64,000 nt of DNA, from positions 2,641,560 through 2,705,559 of the forward strand of contig NZ_KI421511.1 of NCBI RefSeq assembly GCF_000473265.1, in the 5' to 3' direction. Made by a program: the position numbers and the translations under genes. Below are positions 40,274 to 49,192 of this stretch, one piece after another. Source of the stretch: Amycolatopsis thermoflava N1165. Its GTDB lineage: Bacteria > Actinomycetota > Actinomycetes > Mycobacteriales > Pseudonocardiaceae. The notes under the pieces were generated by a model. It worked only from the letters and a program-made list of their open reading frames with translations, had not been told where the DNA came from and searched no databases. Within the stretch, counting starts at the first letter, position 1, and each line of letters starts with the position of its first letter.

Positions 40274-40774
40274 TCAGTAGAAGAACACGTCCTCCGTCAG
40301 GCCGGCGTGCAGCGTGCGGTACGAGCCGGTGTAGAAGAGCAGCGGTGCGCCGTCCCGGTAGGCCAGGTGCTCGACCTCCCCGAGGAACAGCGTGTGGTCC
40401 CCGGCGGGGTGGCGGTCCACGATCCGGCAGCCGATGAACGCCAGGCCGCCGGGGACGAAGTCGAACCCGCCCTCCGACGCGAACTCCACGGACAGTGACG
40501 GGCGCCCGCCGAAGTGGCGGGACACCTCCTCCTGCTCCGCGGACAGCACGGTCACCGCGTACCGGTCGCCTGCCTCGAGGTGCCGCGCCATCGTGCACGC
40601 GCCCAGCGACACCAGGATCAGCGGCGGGTCCAGCGACACCGACAGGAACCCGTTCGCCGTCATGCCGTGCACGTGCCCGTCGGCGGTCCTCGTCGTGATC
40701 ACCGTGACCCCGGTGGCGAACCGGCCCATCGCCGTGCGGAACCGGCGCGGGTCGGTGGCCACGCCCGCGGTCAC
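40274..40774 (-). CDS. Flavin reductase of a two-component monooxygenase
   Basis: 166 residues: RFRTAMGRFATGVTVITTRT, then GMTANGFLSVSLDPPLILVS and CRIVDRHPAGDHTLFLGEVE, the FMN/FAD reductase family. Neighbouring StyA-type oxygenases need reduced FAD from such a reductase (StyB-like role). GTGA coupling with the EthD gene upstream. Confidence 0.88.
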   Translation of the reverse strand: MTAGVATDPRRFRTAMGRFATGVTVITTRTADGHVHGMTANGFLSVSLDPPLILVSLGACTMARHLEAGDRYAVTVLSAEQEEVSRHFGGRPSLSVEFASEGGFDFVPGGLAFIGCRIVDRHPAGDHTLFLGEVEHLAYRDGAPLLFYTGSYRTLHAGLTEDVFFY

Positions 40775-41079
40775 GAGCCTTCGACGGGCGCGTAGTGCAG
40801 GATCTGCGCCCCGCCCGTCGCGTAGTTCGGCACGTCGCCTGCCACGGCCTGGCCCTGCTCCGACGCCATCGCCGCGGCCATCGCCTCCGCCGAGTCGAAT
40901 TCGCCCTCCCAGATCGCGAAATACGGGCTCTCCCCGCCCATCGCGGCCACGTCGAAGCTGTACCGCATGGCCCGCAGGCCCGGCAGCCTCGCCGCGAGCG
41001 GCAGGTGCGTGCTGACGTAGTACTGCTTGAAGTGCTCCGGGTCCGCCGGCGGCGGGTACAACACGGTGAGCCGGTACAT
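40771..41079 (-). CDS. EthD-domain protein
   Basis: 102 residues from ATG 41079: MYRLTVLYPPPADPEHFKQY, then THLPLAARLPGLRAMRYSFD, the EthD pattern (P.D...F..YY..TH.PL). EthD proteins accompany oxidative catabolic clusters; in this one it lies between the reductase and oxygenase genes. Role unknown. Confidence 0.82.
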   Translation of the reverse strand: MYRLTVLYPPPADPEHFKQYYVSTHLPLAARLPGLRAMRYSFDVAAMGGESPYFAIWEGEFDSAEAMAAAMASEQGQAVAGDVPNYATGGAQILHYAPVEGS

Positions 41080-41096
41080 GCGGAAAACTCCCTTCC

Positions 41097-42320
41097 TCAG
41101 GCCTTCGCGTGGCGGGCCAGGAACTCGTCGGTGCGCTCGGCGGTGGCGAGGATGCGCCACTGCCGGTCCGGGTAGTCGAAGTTGTTGGTGAACTCGTCGG
41201 CGATCGCCTTGTCCGCGTGCATCGCGCCGAACAGGCGCAGCAGGTGCTCCGGCGGCGGGCCGATCATCAGGTTGGTCCAGTTCGCCGCGCCCAGCACGAC
41301 GTCCGCGCGGCGCGCGGCCACGTCCTGGCAGAACAGCTCGTCGAACCCGTAGTCCTCCAGGATCGCCTGCCCGGTCACCCACGCGGAGTGCGACGCCGAG
41401 TTCGCGCCCTGCCCGACGACCGGGTCGACCACGGTGTGCACGTCGCCGATGGCCAGCGCGAACTTGCCGTTCGGCAGCTTCGCGTAGTCCTGCCGCACGG
41501 TCGGGGTCAGCGCGCCCTGCAAGATGTCCAGCGGGCCGGTCAGCGCGAAGCTCGCCGGGTCGACGCGTTCGAACGTCTGCGGGTGGTGCTTGGCGAGCTT
41601 GTCCAGCACGAGCCGCTCGTACGCCTTCGGGTCGGCGTCGTAGGACTGTCGGCCGAGGATCTCCAGGTCGCCGCCTGGCACGTTCTCGAACAGCAGCGCG
41701 GTGGTGAACCCGTCCTTGCCGTACATGGGGATTTCCAGCAGCTCGCCGTGCCCGGGCGAGGCGCTGATGGTGACGCCCTTCGGCTCGGAGTAGGTGATGC
41801 CGCGGTAGAGGCCGACGGACAGGATCCGCTGCGGCCCGTCGTACGGGCTCAGCTCCGGGCGGCGCGGGAACAACGCGGCGAACGCGCCCCGTCCGGCCGC
41901 GACGACCAGCAGGTCGTGCCGGTCGGCGATCGGCTCGATGTCCTCGGCCTGCAGCGTCCGGACCTCCAGCCGCCCGCCGCGCTCCTCGAACGCCTCGGTG
42001 AGCTTGGGCAGGTAGAGGCGGTAGTCGATGGCGCTGGACCACTCGGCGAAGTCGCCGCGCCAGGACATCGGCTCGGGCCCGCCGACGTAGTGGTGGTGGC
42101 AGGAGTAGCCGTACTCCTCCACCGGCCAGAAGTCGATGCCCAGCTCGAGTTCGCGCTTCAGGGTCGGCGCGTGGTGGGCGACGCTGTTGAGCAGCCGCCC
42201 GCCGGCCAGCTGGGCCGCGGTCTTGTCGGTGTAGATCGTCACCGGGACGTCGTGCTTGCGCAGCAGCAGTCCCAGTTGCAGGCCGGCGATCCCGGCGCCG
42301 ATGATGCCGATGTCCGGCAT
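41097..42320 (-). CDS. styA: Styrene/indole monooxygenase StyA-type, copy 1
   Basis: 407 residues from ATG 42320. FAD-binding GIIGAGIAGLQLGLLLRKHD near residue 5, DRHDLLVVAAGRG (second FAD motif), and FALAIGDVHTVVDPVVGQGA near residue 295. StyA-type two-component flavoprotein oxygenases epoxidise styrene or hydroxylate indole. GAGCGACC before the start is a weak ribosome site. Pairs with the reductase at 40274. Confidence 0.88.
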   Translation of the reverse strand: MPDIGIIGAGIAGLQLGLLLRKHDVPVTIYTDKTAAQLAGGRLLNSVAHHAPTLKRELELGIDFWPVEEYGYSCHHHYVGGPEPMSWRGDFAEWSSAIDYRLYLPKLTEAFEERGGRLEVRTLQAEDIEPIADRHDLLVVAAGRGAFAALFPRRPELSPYDGPQRILSVGLYRGITYSEPKGVTISASPGHGELLEIPMYGKDGFTTALLFENVPGGDLEILGRQSYDADPKAYERLVLDKLAKHHPQTFERVDPASFALTGPLDILQGALTPTVRQDYAKLPNGKFALAIGDVHTVVDPVVGQGANSASHSAWVTGQAILEDYGFDELFCQDVAARRADVVLGAANWTNLMIGPPPEHLLRLFGAMHADKAIADEFTNNFDYPDRQWRILATAERTDEFLARHAKA

Positions 42321-42334
42321 GGTCGCTCCTTTCC

Positions 42335-43765
42335 TCACAGGTGGGTCCAGACGCTCTTGATCTCGGTGTACAGCTCGATGGCGTGCCTGCCCATCTCGCG
42401 GCCCCACCCGCTGGACTTGAACCCGCCCCATGGCGCCGCGGCGTCGACGGGGTTGGGCATGTTGATGAAGACGGTGCCGGCGCGGATGGCGTCGGCGAGG
42501 CGGTGCGCGGCGCTGACGTCGCGGGTCCACACCGACGCGGCGAGGCCGTATTCGGTGTCGTTGGCGCGGTGCACGACCTCGTCGGTGTCGTCGAACGGCA
42601 GCACCGCCAGCACCGGGCCGAAGATCTCGTCGCGGGCGACGGCCATGTCGTCGGTGACCCCGGTGAGGACGGTCGGGCGGTAGAAGTAGCCGTCGCTGCC
42701 GGTGGTTTCGCCGCCGGTGGCGATGCGGGCGCCCTCGGCCGCGGCCTTGCGCACCGCGGTGTCCACTGAGGACAGGTGGTCGGCGGAGACGAGCGGGCCC
42801 AGCTGGGTCGTGGGGTCAAGGCCGGGGCCGATGACCATCTTCTCGGCGGCCCGCGCGAGCCGCTCGCCGAACTCGCCGACCAGGGAGCTGTGCACGTAGA
42901 ACCTCGTGTAGGCGGCGCACACCTGGCCGGAGTTCAGCAGCGCGCCCTGCAGGCAGCCCTGCACCGCGGCGGGCAGGTCGGCGTCGGGCAGGACGACGGC
43001 GGGCGCCTTGCCGCCCAGTTCCAGCGACACCCGCTTGAGGTTGCCCGCGCTGCCGCGCACGATCTCGCGCCCGACGTCGGTGGAGCCGGTGAACGACACC
43101 TTGTCCACGTCCGGGTGGTCCACCAGGGCGCGGCCGGTTTCCGGGCCGCCGGTGAGGACGTTGAGGACGCCGGCCGGGACACCGGCGTCGACCATCAGCC
43201 GCGCGAGGCGCAGCGTGGTGAGCGGGGTCTGCTCGGCGGGCTTGACGACGACGGTGTTGCCGCACGCGAGCGCCGGGGCGAGCTTCCAGGACGCGATCAT
43301 CAGCGGGAAGTTCCACGGCGTGATGAGCGCGCACACGCCGACCGGCTCGCGGCGGGTGTACTGGAGGACGTCCGGAACGGACACCGGCGAGGTCTCACCC
43401 TCGATCTTGGTGACCCAGCCGGCGTAGTAGCGGAAGTGCTCGGCGGCCGCGGCGACCGACACGTTCCGCGCGATGCCGATCGGCTGCCCCTGGTCGCGGG
43501 TCTCCAGCGCGGCCAGTTCGTCGGCGTGCTCGTCGATCAGGTCGCCGACGCGCCACAGGATGCGCGCGCGGGCGGCGGGGCTGAGGCGGCGCCACGGTTC
43601 GAACGCGGCGCGGGCGGCGGCGACGGCACTGTCCACATCGGCCTGGCGCGCGTCGGCGACCGTGCCGATGGGCCGCGCGGTGGCCGGGTCGACGGTCTCG
43701 AAGACGCCTCCGCCGCTTGCGGCCGTCCACTCGCCGCCGATGAGGAGTTGCCCGGTCAGGTTCAT
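42335..43765 (-). CDS. Aldehyde dehydrogenase (phenylacetaldehyde dehydrogenase-like)
   Basis: 476 residues. NAD-binding ITPWNFPLMIASWKLAPALA, catalytic Glu in SLELGGKAPAVV and Cys in LLNSGQVCAAYTRFYV. Full-length family member. In styrene pathways it oxidises phenylacetaldehyde to phenylacetate (StyD role); here that is inferred from the neighbours. Only 14 bases upstream of the StyA gene on the same strand. Confidence 0.92.
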   Translation of the reverse strand: MNLTGQLLIGGEWTAASGGGVFETVDPATARPIGTVADARQADVDSAVAAARAAFEPWRRLSPAARARILWRVGDLIDEHADELAALETRDQGQPIGIARNVSVAAAAEHFRYYAGWVTKIEGETSPVSVPDVLQYTRREPVGVCALITPWNFPLMIASWKLAPALACGNTVVVKPAEQTPLTTLRLARLMVDAGVPAGVLNVLTGGPETGRALVDHPDVDKVSFTGSTDVGREIVRGSAGNLKRVSLELGGKAPAVVLPDADLPAAVQGCLQGALLNSGQVCAAYTRFYVHSSLVGEFGERLARAAEKMVIGPGLDPTTQLGPLVSADHLSSVDTAVRKAAAEGARIATGGETTGSDGYFYRPTVLTGVTDDMAVARDEIFGPVLAVLPFDDTDEVVHRANDTEYGLAASVWTRDVSAAHRLADAIRAGTVFINMPNPVDAAAPWGGFKSSGWGREMGRHAIELYTEIKSVWTHL

Positions 43766-43844
43766 GGGACCATCCTGCGCGGCGCGGCCCCGCCGGTCTT
43801 TCCCTCAGGCGAACGCTTCTTGACGATTCGCGAACGGCCGGGCG

Positions 43845-44777
43845 TCAGGACAGCGCCTGGGCGCGGAACTCCCGCGGGCTCAGCCCGTACGCGGCCTTGA
43901 AGGCGCGGCTGAAGTGCGCCGCGTCCGGCAGGCCCCACGCGGCGCCCACCGCGCTCACCGGGCGGGTCAGCTCCGGCCGGGACAGGTCGCGGCGGCACTG
44001 CTCCAGCCGCCGGGTGCGGATCCAGCTCGCGACGCCGGTGCCCTGCTCGGCGAACAGCTTCTGCAGGTACCGGGTGGAGATGTGCAGCGCGGCGGCGACC
44101 GAATCCGGGCACAGGTCCGGATCGGACAGATGCGTGTCGATGTAGGCCTGGGCCTGCAGGACGAGCGAATCCGGCGCCGCGCCGGCCTGTTCGGTCAGCA
44201 GCGCGGCCAGCAGGTCGAGCACGGCGTCGGCCAGCGGGATCGGCGACGTGGCGCCGCCCAGCTGGCGCACCAGCCGCCGGAACAGCGGCGACAGCAGCGA
44301 ACCCGGCTCGTCGTCGCCGCGGATGGGCTGCCCCAGGACCTGCCGCGCTCCCCCGGCGCCCAGGCGCAGCCGCTCGCGCGGAAACATGAACACCGCCATC
44401 GAGGTCGGCTCGCCGAAGGCCAGCGTGTAGGGCCGGTCGGTGTCGTAGAGCGCGAAGTCGCCGGGCCCGAGCAGCGCCTCCCGGCCGTCCTGCACGAGCA
44501 GGCAGCTGCCCCGCACCTGCAGGCCCAGCTTGTAGTAGCCGCGTTCGCTCGCGCTGATCATCGCCTTCGTGCGGCGGACGCGGTGCGGCCCCGCGTCCAC
44601 TCTGGACACCAGGGTCGAGCCGAGGCGGTCGATGCGCACCTCGCCGCGGAACGACGGCTCCGGCGCGGCCGCCTCCAGCGGCACGAACGCGTCGGAGATG
44701 ACGTGCCGCCAGTAGTCGACGCTCTCGCCGCCGGGCGCCGCCCGCGTGCTCAGGATCTTCGTCGCTGTGTGGACCAC
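43845..44777 (-). CDS. AraC-family activator
   Basis: 310 residues from GTG 44777 (GGAGG upstream). N-terminal AraC_binding_2-type cupin domain (GDFALYDTDRPYTLAFGEPT) and C-terminal double HTH (LCPDSVAAALHISTRYLQKL, GLPDAAHFSRAFKAAYGLSP). Probably the local activator of the styrene-type genes downstream. Located between the two oxygenase copies. Confidence 0.88.
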   Translation of the reverse strand: MVHTATKILSTRAAPGGESVDYWRHVISDAFVPLEAAAPEPSFRGEVRIDRLGSTLVSRVDAGPHRVRRTKAMISASERGYYKLGLQVRGSCLLVQDGREALLGPGDFALYDTDRPYTLAFGEPTSMAVFMFPRERLRLGAGGARQVLGQPIRGDDEPGSLLSPLFRRLVRQLGGATSPIPLADAVLDLLAALLTEQAGAAPDSLVLQAQAYIDTHLSDPDLCPDSVAAALHISTRYLQKLFAEQGTGVASWIRTRRLEQCRRDLSRPELTRPVSAVGAAWGLPDAAHFSRAFKAAYGLSPREFRAQALS

Positions 44778-44797
44778 GTTGTCCTCCGCTCTCCCGG

Positions 44798-45997
44798 TCA
44801 GCTTCCGTCGAGGAACGCCCGCACCCGGCGCCGGGTGGCCAGCGCGCGCCACTGCCGGTCCGGGTGGTCGAAGTTGTCGGTGAACTCGTCCGCGCGGCGC
44901 GGGTCGTCCGCCAGGCCCCGCCACAGCTCGCCGAGCCACGGCGGCGGGTCCAGCACCAGGTTCGTCCACGCCGACGCGCCCAGCAGAACCTCCTCGCGCG
45001 CCCGCGCGACCCGGCGGCAGAACACCTCGTCGTAGACGGTTTCGGCGGCGATCTCCGCGGCGACCACGGCCGCGCTGTAGGCGGCGATGTTCGCGCCCTG
45101 CCCCATCACCGGGTCCACCACCACGTGGGCGTCGCCGAGCGCGAGGGCGAACCTGTCGTCGCCCAGCGGCAGGAAGTCCTCCCGCACCGCGGGCGTGACG
45201 GCGCCCTGCAGCAGGTCCCGCGGGTCGGTGAGGGCGAAGTCGCCGAGCACGCGCTCGGCCGTCGCCGGGTGGTGCTCGTGCAGCTTCTCCACGACCGTTT
45301 TGCGGAACAGCGCCGGGTCCTCCGCCGGGGACAGCTCGTTCAGCACCGCGAGGTCGCCGCCCGGCACGTTCTCGAACAGCAGCGCGGTTACCCGGCCGTG
45401 CCGGGACACCAGCGGGATCTCCAGCAGCTCGCCCTGCCCCGGTGCGACGCCGATGGTGACCGCGGCCGGTTCGGCAGGCGCGATGCCGGTGTACAGGCCG
45501 GCGCACACCAGCCGGCGCGGCGCGTCGTGCGGGCTGTGTTCCGGGCGGCGCGGGAACAGGCCGCTCAGCGCGCCACGGCCGGACGCGACGACGAGCAGGT
45601 CGTGCCGCCGGGCCAGCGCGCCCAGGTCGCGCGGGCCGACCTCGCGCACCTCGACGTGCCCGCCGCGCGCGGCCAGGTCCTCGGCCAGCCGCGGCAGGTA
45701 GAGGCGGTGGTCGACGGCGCACGACGGGTGGGTGAACCGGCCGGTGAAGCGGAGGCCGCCGATCCAGTGGTGGTGCGCCCGGTATCCGAACTCGGCCGCG
45801 GGCCAGTGGTGCACGCCGAGCGCCCGCTCGCGTTCCAGCAGCGGGTGGTGGTGCGCGACCGTGTTGAGCAGCGGACCGGCCGCCAGCTCGTCGAAGGGCC
45901 GGTCGGCGTACAGCGTGACCGGGACGTCGGCGGCACGCAGGGCCAGGCCGAGGTGCAGACCGGCGATGCCCGCCCCGACGATGCCGACCGTGGTCAC
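44798..45997 (-). CDS. StyA-type monooxygenase, copy 2
   Basis: 399 residues: VGIVGAGIAGLHLGLALRAA, DLLVVASGRGALSGLFPRRP, FALALGDAHVVVDPVMGQGA. About half identical to copy 1 in the parts compared. Two StyA copies with a single reductase are known in some actinobacteria, where the second is often an StyA2B-type or self-sufficient relative, but no fused reductase is present here. Separate substrate range is possible. Confidence 0.86.
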   Translation of the reverse strand: MTTVGIVGAGIAGLHLGLALRAADVPVTLYADRPFDELAAGPLLNTVAHHHPLLERERALGVHHWPAAEFGYRAHHHWIGGLRFTGRFTHPSCAVDHRLYLPRLAEDLAARGGHVEVREVGPRDLGALARRHDLLVVASGRGALSGLFPRRPEHSPHDAPRRLVCAGLYTGIAPAEPAAVTIGVAPGQGELLEIPLVSRHGRVTALLFENVPGGDLAVLNELSPAEDPALFRKTVVEKLHEHHPATAERVLGDFALTDPRDLLQGAVTPAVREDFLPLGDDRFALALGDAHVVVDPVMGQGANIAAYSAAVVAAEIAAETVYDEVFCRRVARAREEVLLGASAWTNLVLDPPPWLGELWRGLADDPRRADEFTDNFDHPDRQWRALATRRRVRAFLDGS

Positions 45998-46017
45998 TGC
46001 GCTGTCCTTACTCTATT

Positions 46018-46050
46018 ATCGAGCAGAGAGTTCTATTTCTGAGAGAACAG
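46018..46050. promoter_or_regulatory. Intergenic inverted repeats between styA2 and iclR
   Basis: GTTCT-N9-AGAAC at 46030-46048 lies between the divergent start codons (45997 and 46063); a smaller CTCT...AGAG repeat precedes it. A likely operator for the IclR-type regulator encoded to the right. Confidence 0.45.
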
Positions 46051-46062
46051 TACGAGGGCGGC

Positions 46063-46743
46063 ATGGCAGAAGGCAAGGTCGTCGGCGGCGCGGGACTGCA
46101 AACACTCGAACGGGGGCTTGCCGTGCTGGAGGCCGTCGCCGAACACGCCCCGTGCACGACGGCGACGATCGCGGAGGTCACCGGCCTGCACCGGTCGATC
46201 GCCTACCGCGTCCTGTGCACGCTGGAGGCGCACGGTTACCTGCAGCGCGACCCGGCGGGCCGCTACGAGGTGGGCCTGGCCGTGCTCACCGTCGCCTCGG
46301 CCGTGCGTTCGGACCTGCAGTCGCTGGCGCACTCCGCGCTCACGCCGGTCGCCGAGGCCACCGGGACCGTCGCGTTCCTCGCCGTCCCCCACGGCGAGGA
46401 GGCGCTCACGCTGGTCACCGTCGAACCACCGGCCGCGGCAGGCCCGGTGTCCTACCGGCCGGGTGTGCGCCACCCGATCACCCGCGGCGCGCCCGGCCTC
46501 GCCCTGCTCGCCGCGCTGCCACCGCGCCCGAACGAACGACCCGAGGTCACCCTGGCCCGCGAGCTGGGCCACGTGCGCACCACCGGCGAGGTGCTGCCCG
46601 GCATCGGCGCGCTCGCGGTGCCCGTCGCGCTGCGGGCCGGGCGGGTGGCGAGCGCGTGCGTGCTGTTCGTCCCCGGTCGCCTGGACGAGGAGGCCGCGCT
46701 GACCGGCCTGCACGCCGCGGCCACCCAGCTCGCCGGCCGCTGA
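46063..46743 (+). CDS. IclR-family regulator
   Basis: 226 residues: LERGLAVLEAVAEHAPCTTA, TIAEVTGLHRSIAYRVLCTL (wHTH) and the IclR effector part (VRHPITRGAPGLALLAALPP). Divergent from styA copy 2, probably controls it. The start is ATG 46063. Confidence 0.9.
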   Translation: MAEGKVVGGAGLQTLERGLAVLEAVAEHAPCTTATIAEVTGLHRSIAYRVLCTLEAHGYLQRDPAGRYEVGLAVLTVASAVRSDLQSLAHSALTPVAEATGTVAFLAVPHGEEALTLVTVEPPAAAGPVSYRPGVRHPITRGAPGLALLAALPPRPNERPEVTLARELGHVRTTGEVLPGIGALAVPVALRAGRVASACVLFVPGRLDEEAALTGLHAAATQLAGR

Positions 46744-46830
46744 CCTGGGCGCCTCGCAGAAGTGGTGGCCCGGGGGTAGCATCGGGCCTGCGGTTGAGCA
46801 GGTAGCCGTCATGACGTATCCGACAGGCGC

Positions 46831-47319
46831 TTGCCGCGCAGTGTGGAGGCCGTGCTCATGGCTCCTCCGGAAACCCGCCCCGCCCCGGTCACGCAGGGGG
46901 CCATCCCGGTTCCGCGATCGATCCAGCCCCCGGACGCCGGCGCGTTCACGGTCGAGGTCTCCCAGCCCGCGCCGCACACCCTGCTCGTCGAGGTCGGCGG
47001 CGACGTCGACCTGGCCGCCGCCCCCGAACTGTCCCAGGTCATCGGTCACCGCTTGCGCGGCCCGGTGACGCTGCTGGTGCTGGACCTGTCCGAGGTCACC
47101 TTCCTCGGCACGGCCGGGCTGACGGTGCTCGTGGAGACCCAGCAGGCCGCCGCGCGCCGCGGCGCCGCCCTGCGGGTCACCGGCACCGGCGCCCGCCCGG
47201 TCGAACGCGCGCTGCGCGCGGCGGGGATGCTGCACAGCCTGCCCGCCGCCGACGAGCCCGCCGAGGACATCGCGCTGCGGCACGTCGCGGAGCAGAACGT
47301 CGGGCGGGCGCCCTGGTGA
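46831..47319 (+). CDS. STAS-domain anti-sigma-factor antagonist-like protein
   Basis: 162 residues; STAS core LLVEVGGDVDLAAAPELSQV and LDLSEVTFLGTAGLTVLVET. The conserved phospho-acceptor site, usually Ser in D(S/T)SG, appears as GTAGL here, so phosphorylation may occur on Thr or be lost. N-terminal 40 residues are disordered. In actinobacteria such proteins regulate stress sigma factors. Confidence 0.82.
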   Translation: MPRSVEAVLMAPPETRPAPVTQGAIPVPRSIQPPDAGAFTVEVSQPAPHTLLVEVGGDVDLAAAPELSQVIGHRLRGPVTLLVLDLSEVTFLGTAGLTVLVETQQAAARRGAALRVTGTGARPVERALRAAGMLHSLPAADEPAEDIALRHVAEQNVGRAPW

Positions 47320-47337
47320 CGCCGCGGGCGTGACGCC

Positions 47338-49191
47338 CTAGAGGACCAGGTCCGCCGGCCCGCCGACCTCCTTCGCGGTCGTCGCCGATTCCTGCTGCCC
47401 CAGGGGATCCGCGTCGCCGAGCGGGCCGAACGACAGCCCGGTCAGGTCCTCGATGCGCCGGACCGGCACCTGGAACGTGCGGTAGGCGCCGTAGGAGAAC
47501 TCGGCGGCCGCGACCTCCAGGCCCTGCAGCAGCTGTTCCTGGCTGAGCAGATAGCCGGTGGCCGACAGGCTGCCGTCCTGCCGGACCATCGCCACCACCT
47601 TGAAGAACTGCCGCGGCAGCTGCACGCCCCGGTACTGGTCGTCGTCGGCGGCGAACACCGGGCCGGTGACGACGCTGACCCGCAGGTCCCGGTTGTCGGC
47701 GTTTTCCAGCACGTAGTCCTCCAGCCCCGCCCACGTCGTGCGGTTCTGGTTGAAGTCCTCGTGCTGCGGCGTGCAGTTGGTGAAGTGGAAGGTGTCGTCG
47801 TTGGCCGACTTCGCCGCTTCCCGCGACGGTCCCCACGCCGGATCGAGCCGGCGCACGAGGTGCCCGCGGTCGAGCGGGTTGTCCGCGTAGACCGGCTCAC
47901 CGGTCTGCTCCTCCTCCGGCACCCGCGGGTCCAGCGACCACTTGTCCTTCTCGCGGCGCAACCGGACGCTCGTCGCGCCGTCGATGTTGACCGCGGTGAA
48001 GAACGCGAGCCTGCGCTGCTTGTTCAGCACCACGCTGAAGTGGTGGTAGGGCAGCACGTGCTTCGGTTCGCTCGTGGCCTGCCGGTTCACCGCGGCCAGC
48101 GGCACCAGGTCCGGTGACAGCTCGGGCAGCGGAACCCGGTGACCGGCCAGGAAATCCGGGTCGTAACCGGCCCGGTTGCCGTAGTCCGGGTCGATGCGGA
48201 TGGCCTCGGTGACGGGGGCGGCGACCACCGGCGAGGGCTCGCCGAACACGCCGGCCAGCAGGGCCTGCTGCTCGGGCGGGAACGTGCGGACGCGCAGGGC
48301 GGCCAGCAGGCGGCTGACCCGCACCCCCTCGTTGACGACGCCGCCCAGTTCGCCCTTCTCCGGCGCGGGGACGCTGGCGTGGTGCAACGCCACGATCTCC
48401 CACTGGTCGTTGAAGACCGGCGAGCCCGACGAGCCCGGTTCGGTGTCGGTCTCGTAGTGCAGGAAACGCTCCAGCACGTCGACGATCCTGTTCTCCCGCA
48501 ACGCGATCTGCTTCCGCTCGCCGTTCGGGTGCTGCACGATCGTCACGAAGTCGCCGACGATCGCCTTGCCCTCGGCCTCGACCAGCCGGTTGAACCCGAA
48601 CGGCGCCAGCTCCGCGGCGGTGGCCCGGACCGCGACGAGCGCGAAGTCCAGGCCCTGGTCGGCCGCGAAGAACCGCGCCGGGTCCAGCGCGAGCAGCCGC
48701 ACCGGCAGCGGCAGGCCGTCGGCGCCGTCCTGGTAGTCGAACTCGACGACGCTGCACGCGGCGGTCGCGGCGTCGGCGAGGACGTGGTGGTTGGTGAGCA
48801 GCAGCTCCGCCGACACCAGCGACCCGGTGCCGTAGCCGCGCAGGCGGCCGCGGTCGTCGCGGATGGAGATGCGGCCCACCGCCTTCGCCGCGCGCACCCC
48901 GCCTTCGAGGTAGCCGACGCCGAGCAGGTCGTCGGTGCGGATGATCCGCTCCAGCACGGTGCCCGCGTCGCGCAGCGCGTCCTCCTGCCCCTCCGCGATG
49001 GCTACCGGGTCGACCGGGCGGACGTCCGGGCGGGAGCGGCTCAGCCGGTCGATGCGGGTGGCGACCCGGCCGGGGTCGTCGGCCTTCGCGAGCCCGAACG
49101 GCTCGGCCAGGATGGCGATCTTGCGCAGGCGTTCGTCCTCGCGCTCGTGCACGCGCTTCTCGACCGCGTCGCGGTCCGGGTAGGACGTCAT
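47338..49191 (-). CDS. Trypsin-like protease fused to DNA/RNA non-specific endonuclease
   Basis: 617 residues. Helical N-terminus, then trypsin-type module: LLTNHHVLADAA (His135/136), LDFALVAV (Asp182), TEPGSSGSPVFN (Ser255). C-terminal NUC1 module: GYDPDFLAGHRVPLPELS, DRGHLVRRLDPAWG (DRGH at 441-444) and NCTPQHEDFNQN (472-483). No signal peptide. Begins one base after the papain-like gene's stop. The combination looks like a protease-activated nuclease effector. Confidence 0.82.
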   Translation of the reverse strand: MTSYPDRDAVEKRVHEREDERLRKIAILAEPFGLAKADDPGRVATRIDRLSRSRPDVRPVDPVAIAEGQEDALRDAGTVLERIIRTDDLLGVGYLEGGVRAAKAVGRISIRDDRGRLRGYGTGSLVSAELLLTNHHVLADAATAACSVVEFDYQDGADGLPLPVRLLALDPARFFAADQGLDFALVAVRATAAELAPFGFNRLVEAEGKAIVGDFVTIVQHPNGERKQIALRENRIVDVLERFLHYETDTEPGSSGSPVFNDQWEIVALHHASVPAPEKGELGGVVNEGVRVSRLLAALRVRTFPPEQQALLAGVFGEPSPVVAAPVTEAIRIDPDYGNRAGYDPDFLAGHRVPLPELSPDLVPLAAVNRQATSEPKHVLPYHHFSVVLNKQRRLAFFTAVNIDGATSVRLRREKDKWSLDPRVPEEEQTGEPVYADNPLDRGHLVRRLDPAWGPSREAAKSANDDTFHFTNCTPQHEDFNQNRTTWAGLEDYVLENADNRDLRVSVVTGPVFAADDDQYRGVQLPRQFFKVVAMVRQDGSLSATGYLLSQEQLLQGLEVAAAEFSYGAYRTFQVPVRRIEDLTGLSFGPLGDADPLGQQESATTAKEVGGPADLVL

Positions 49192-49192
49192 G

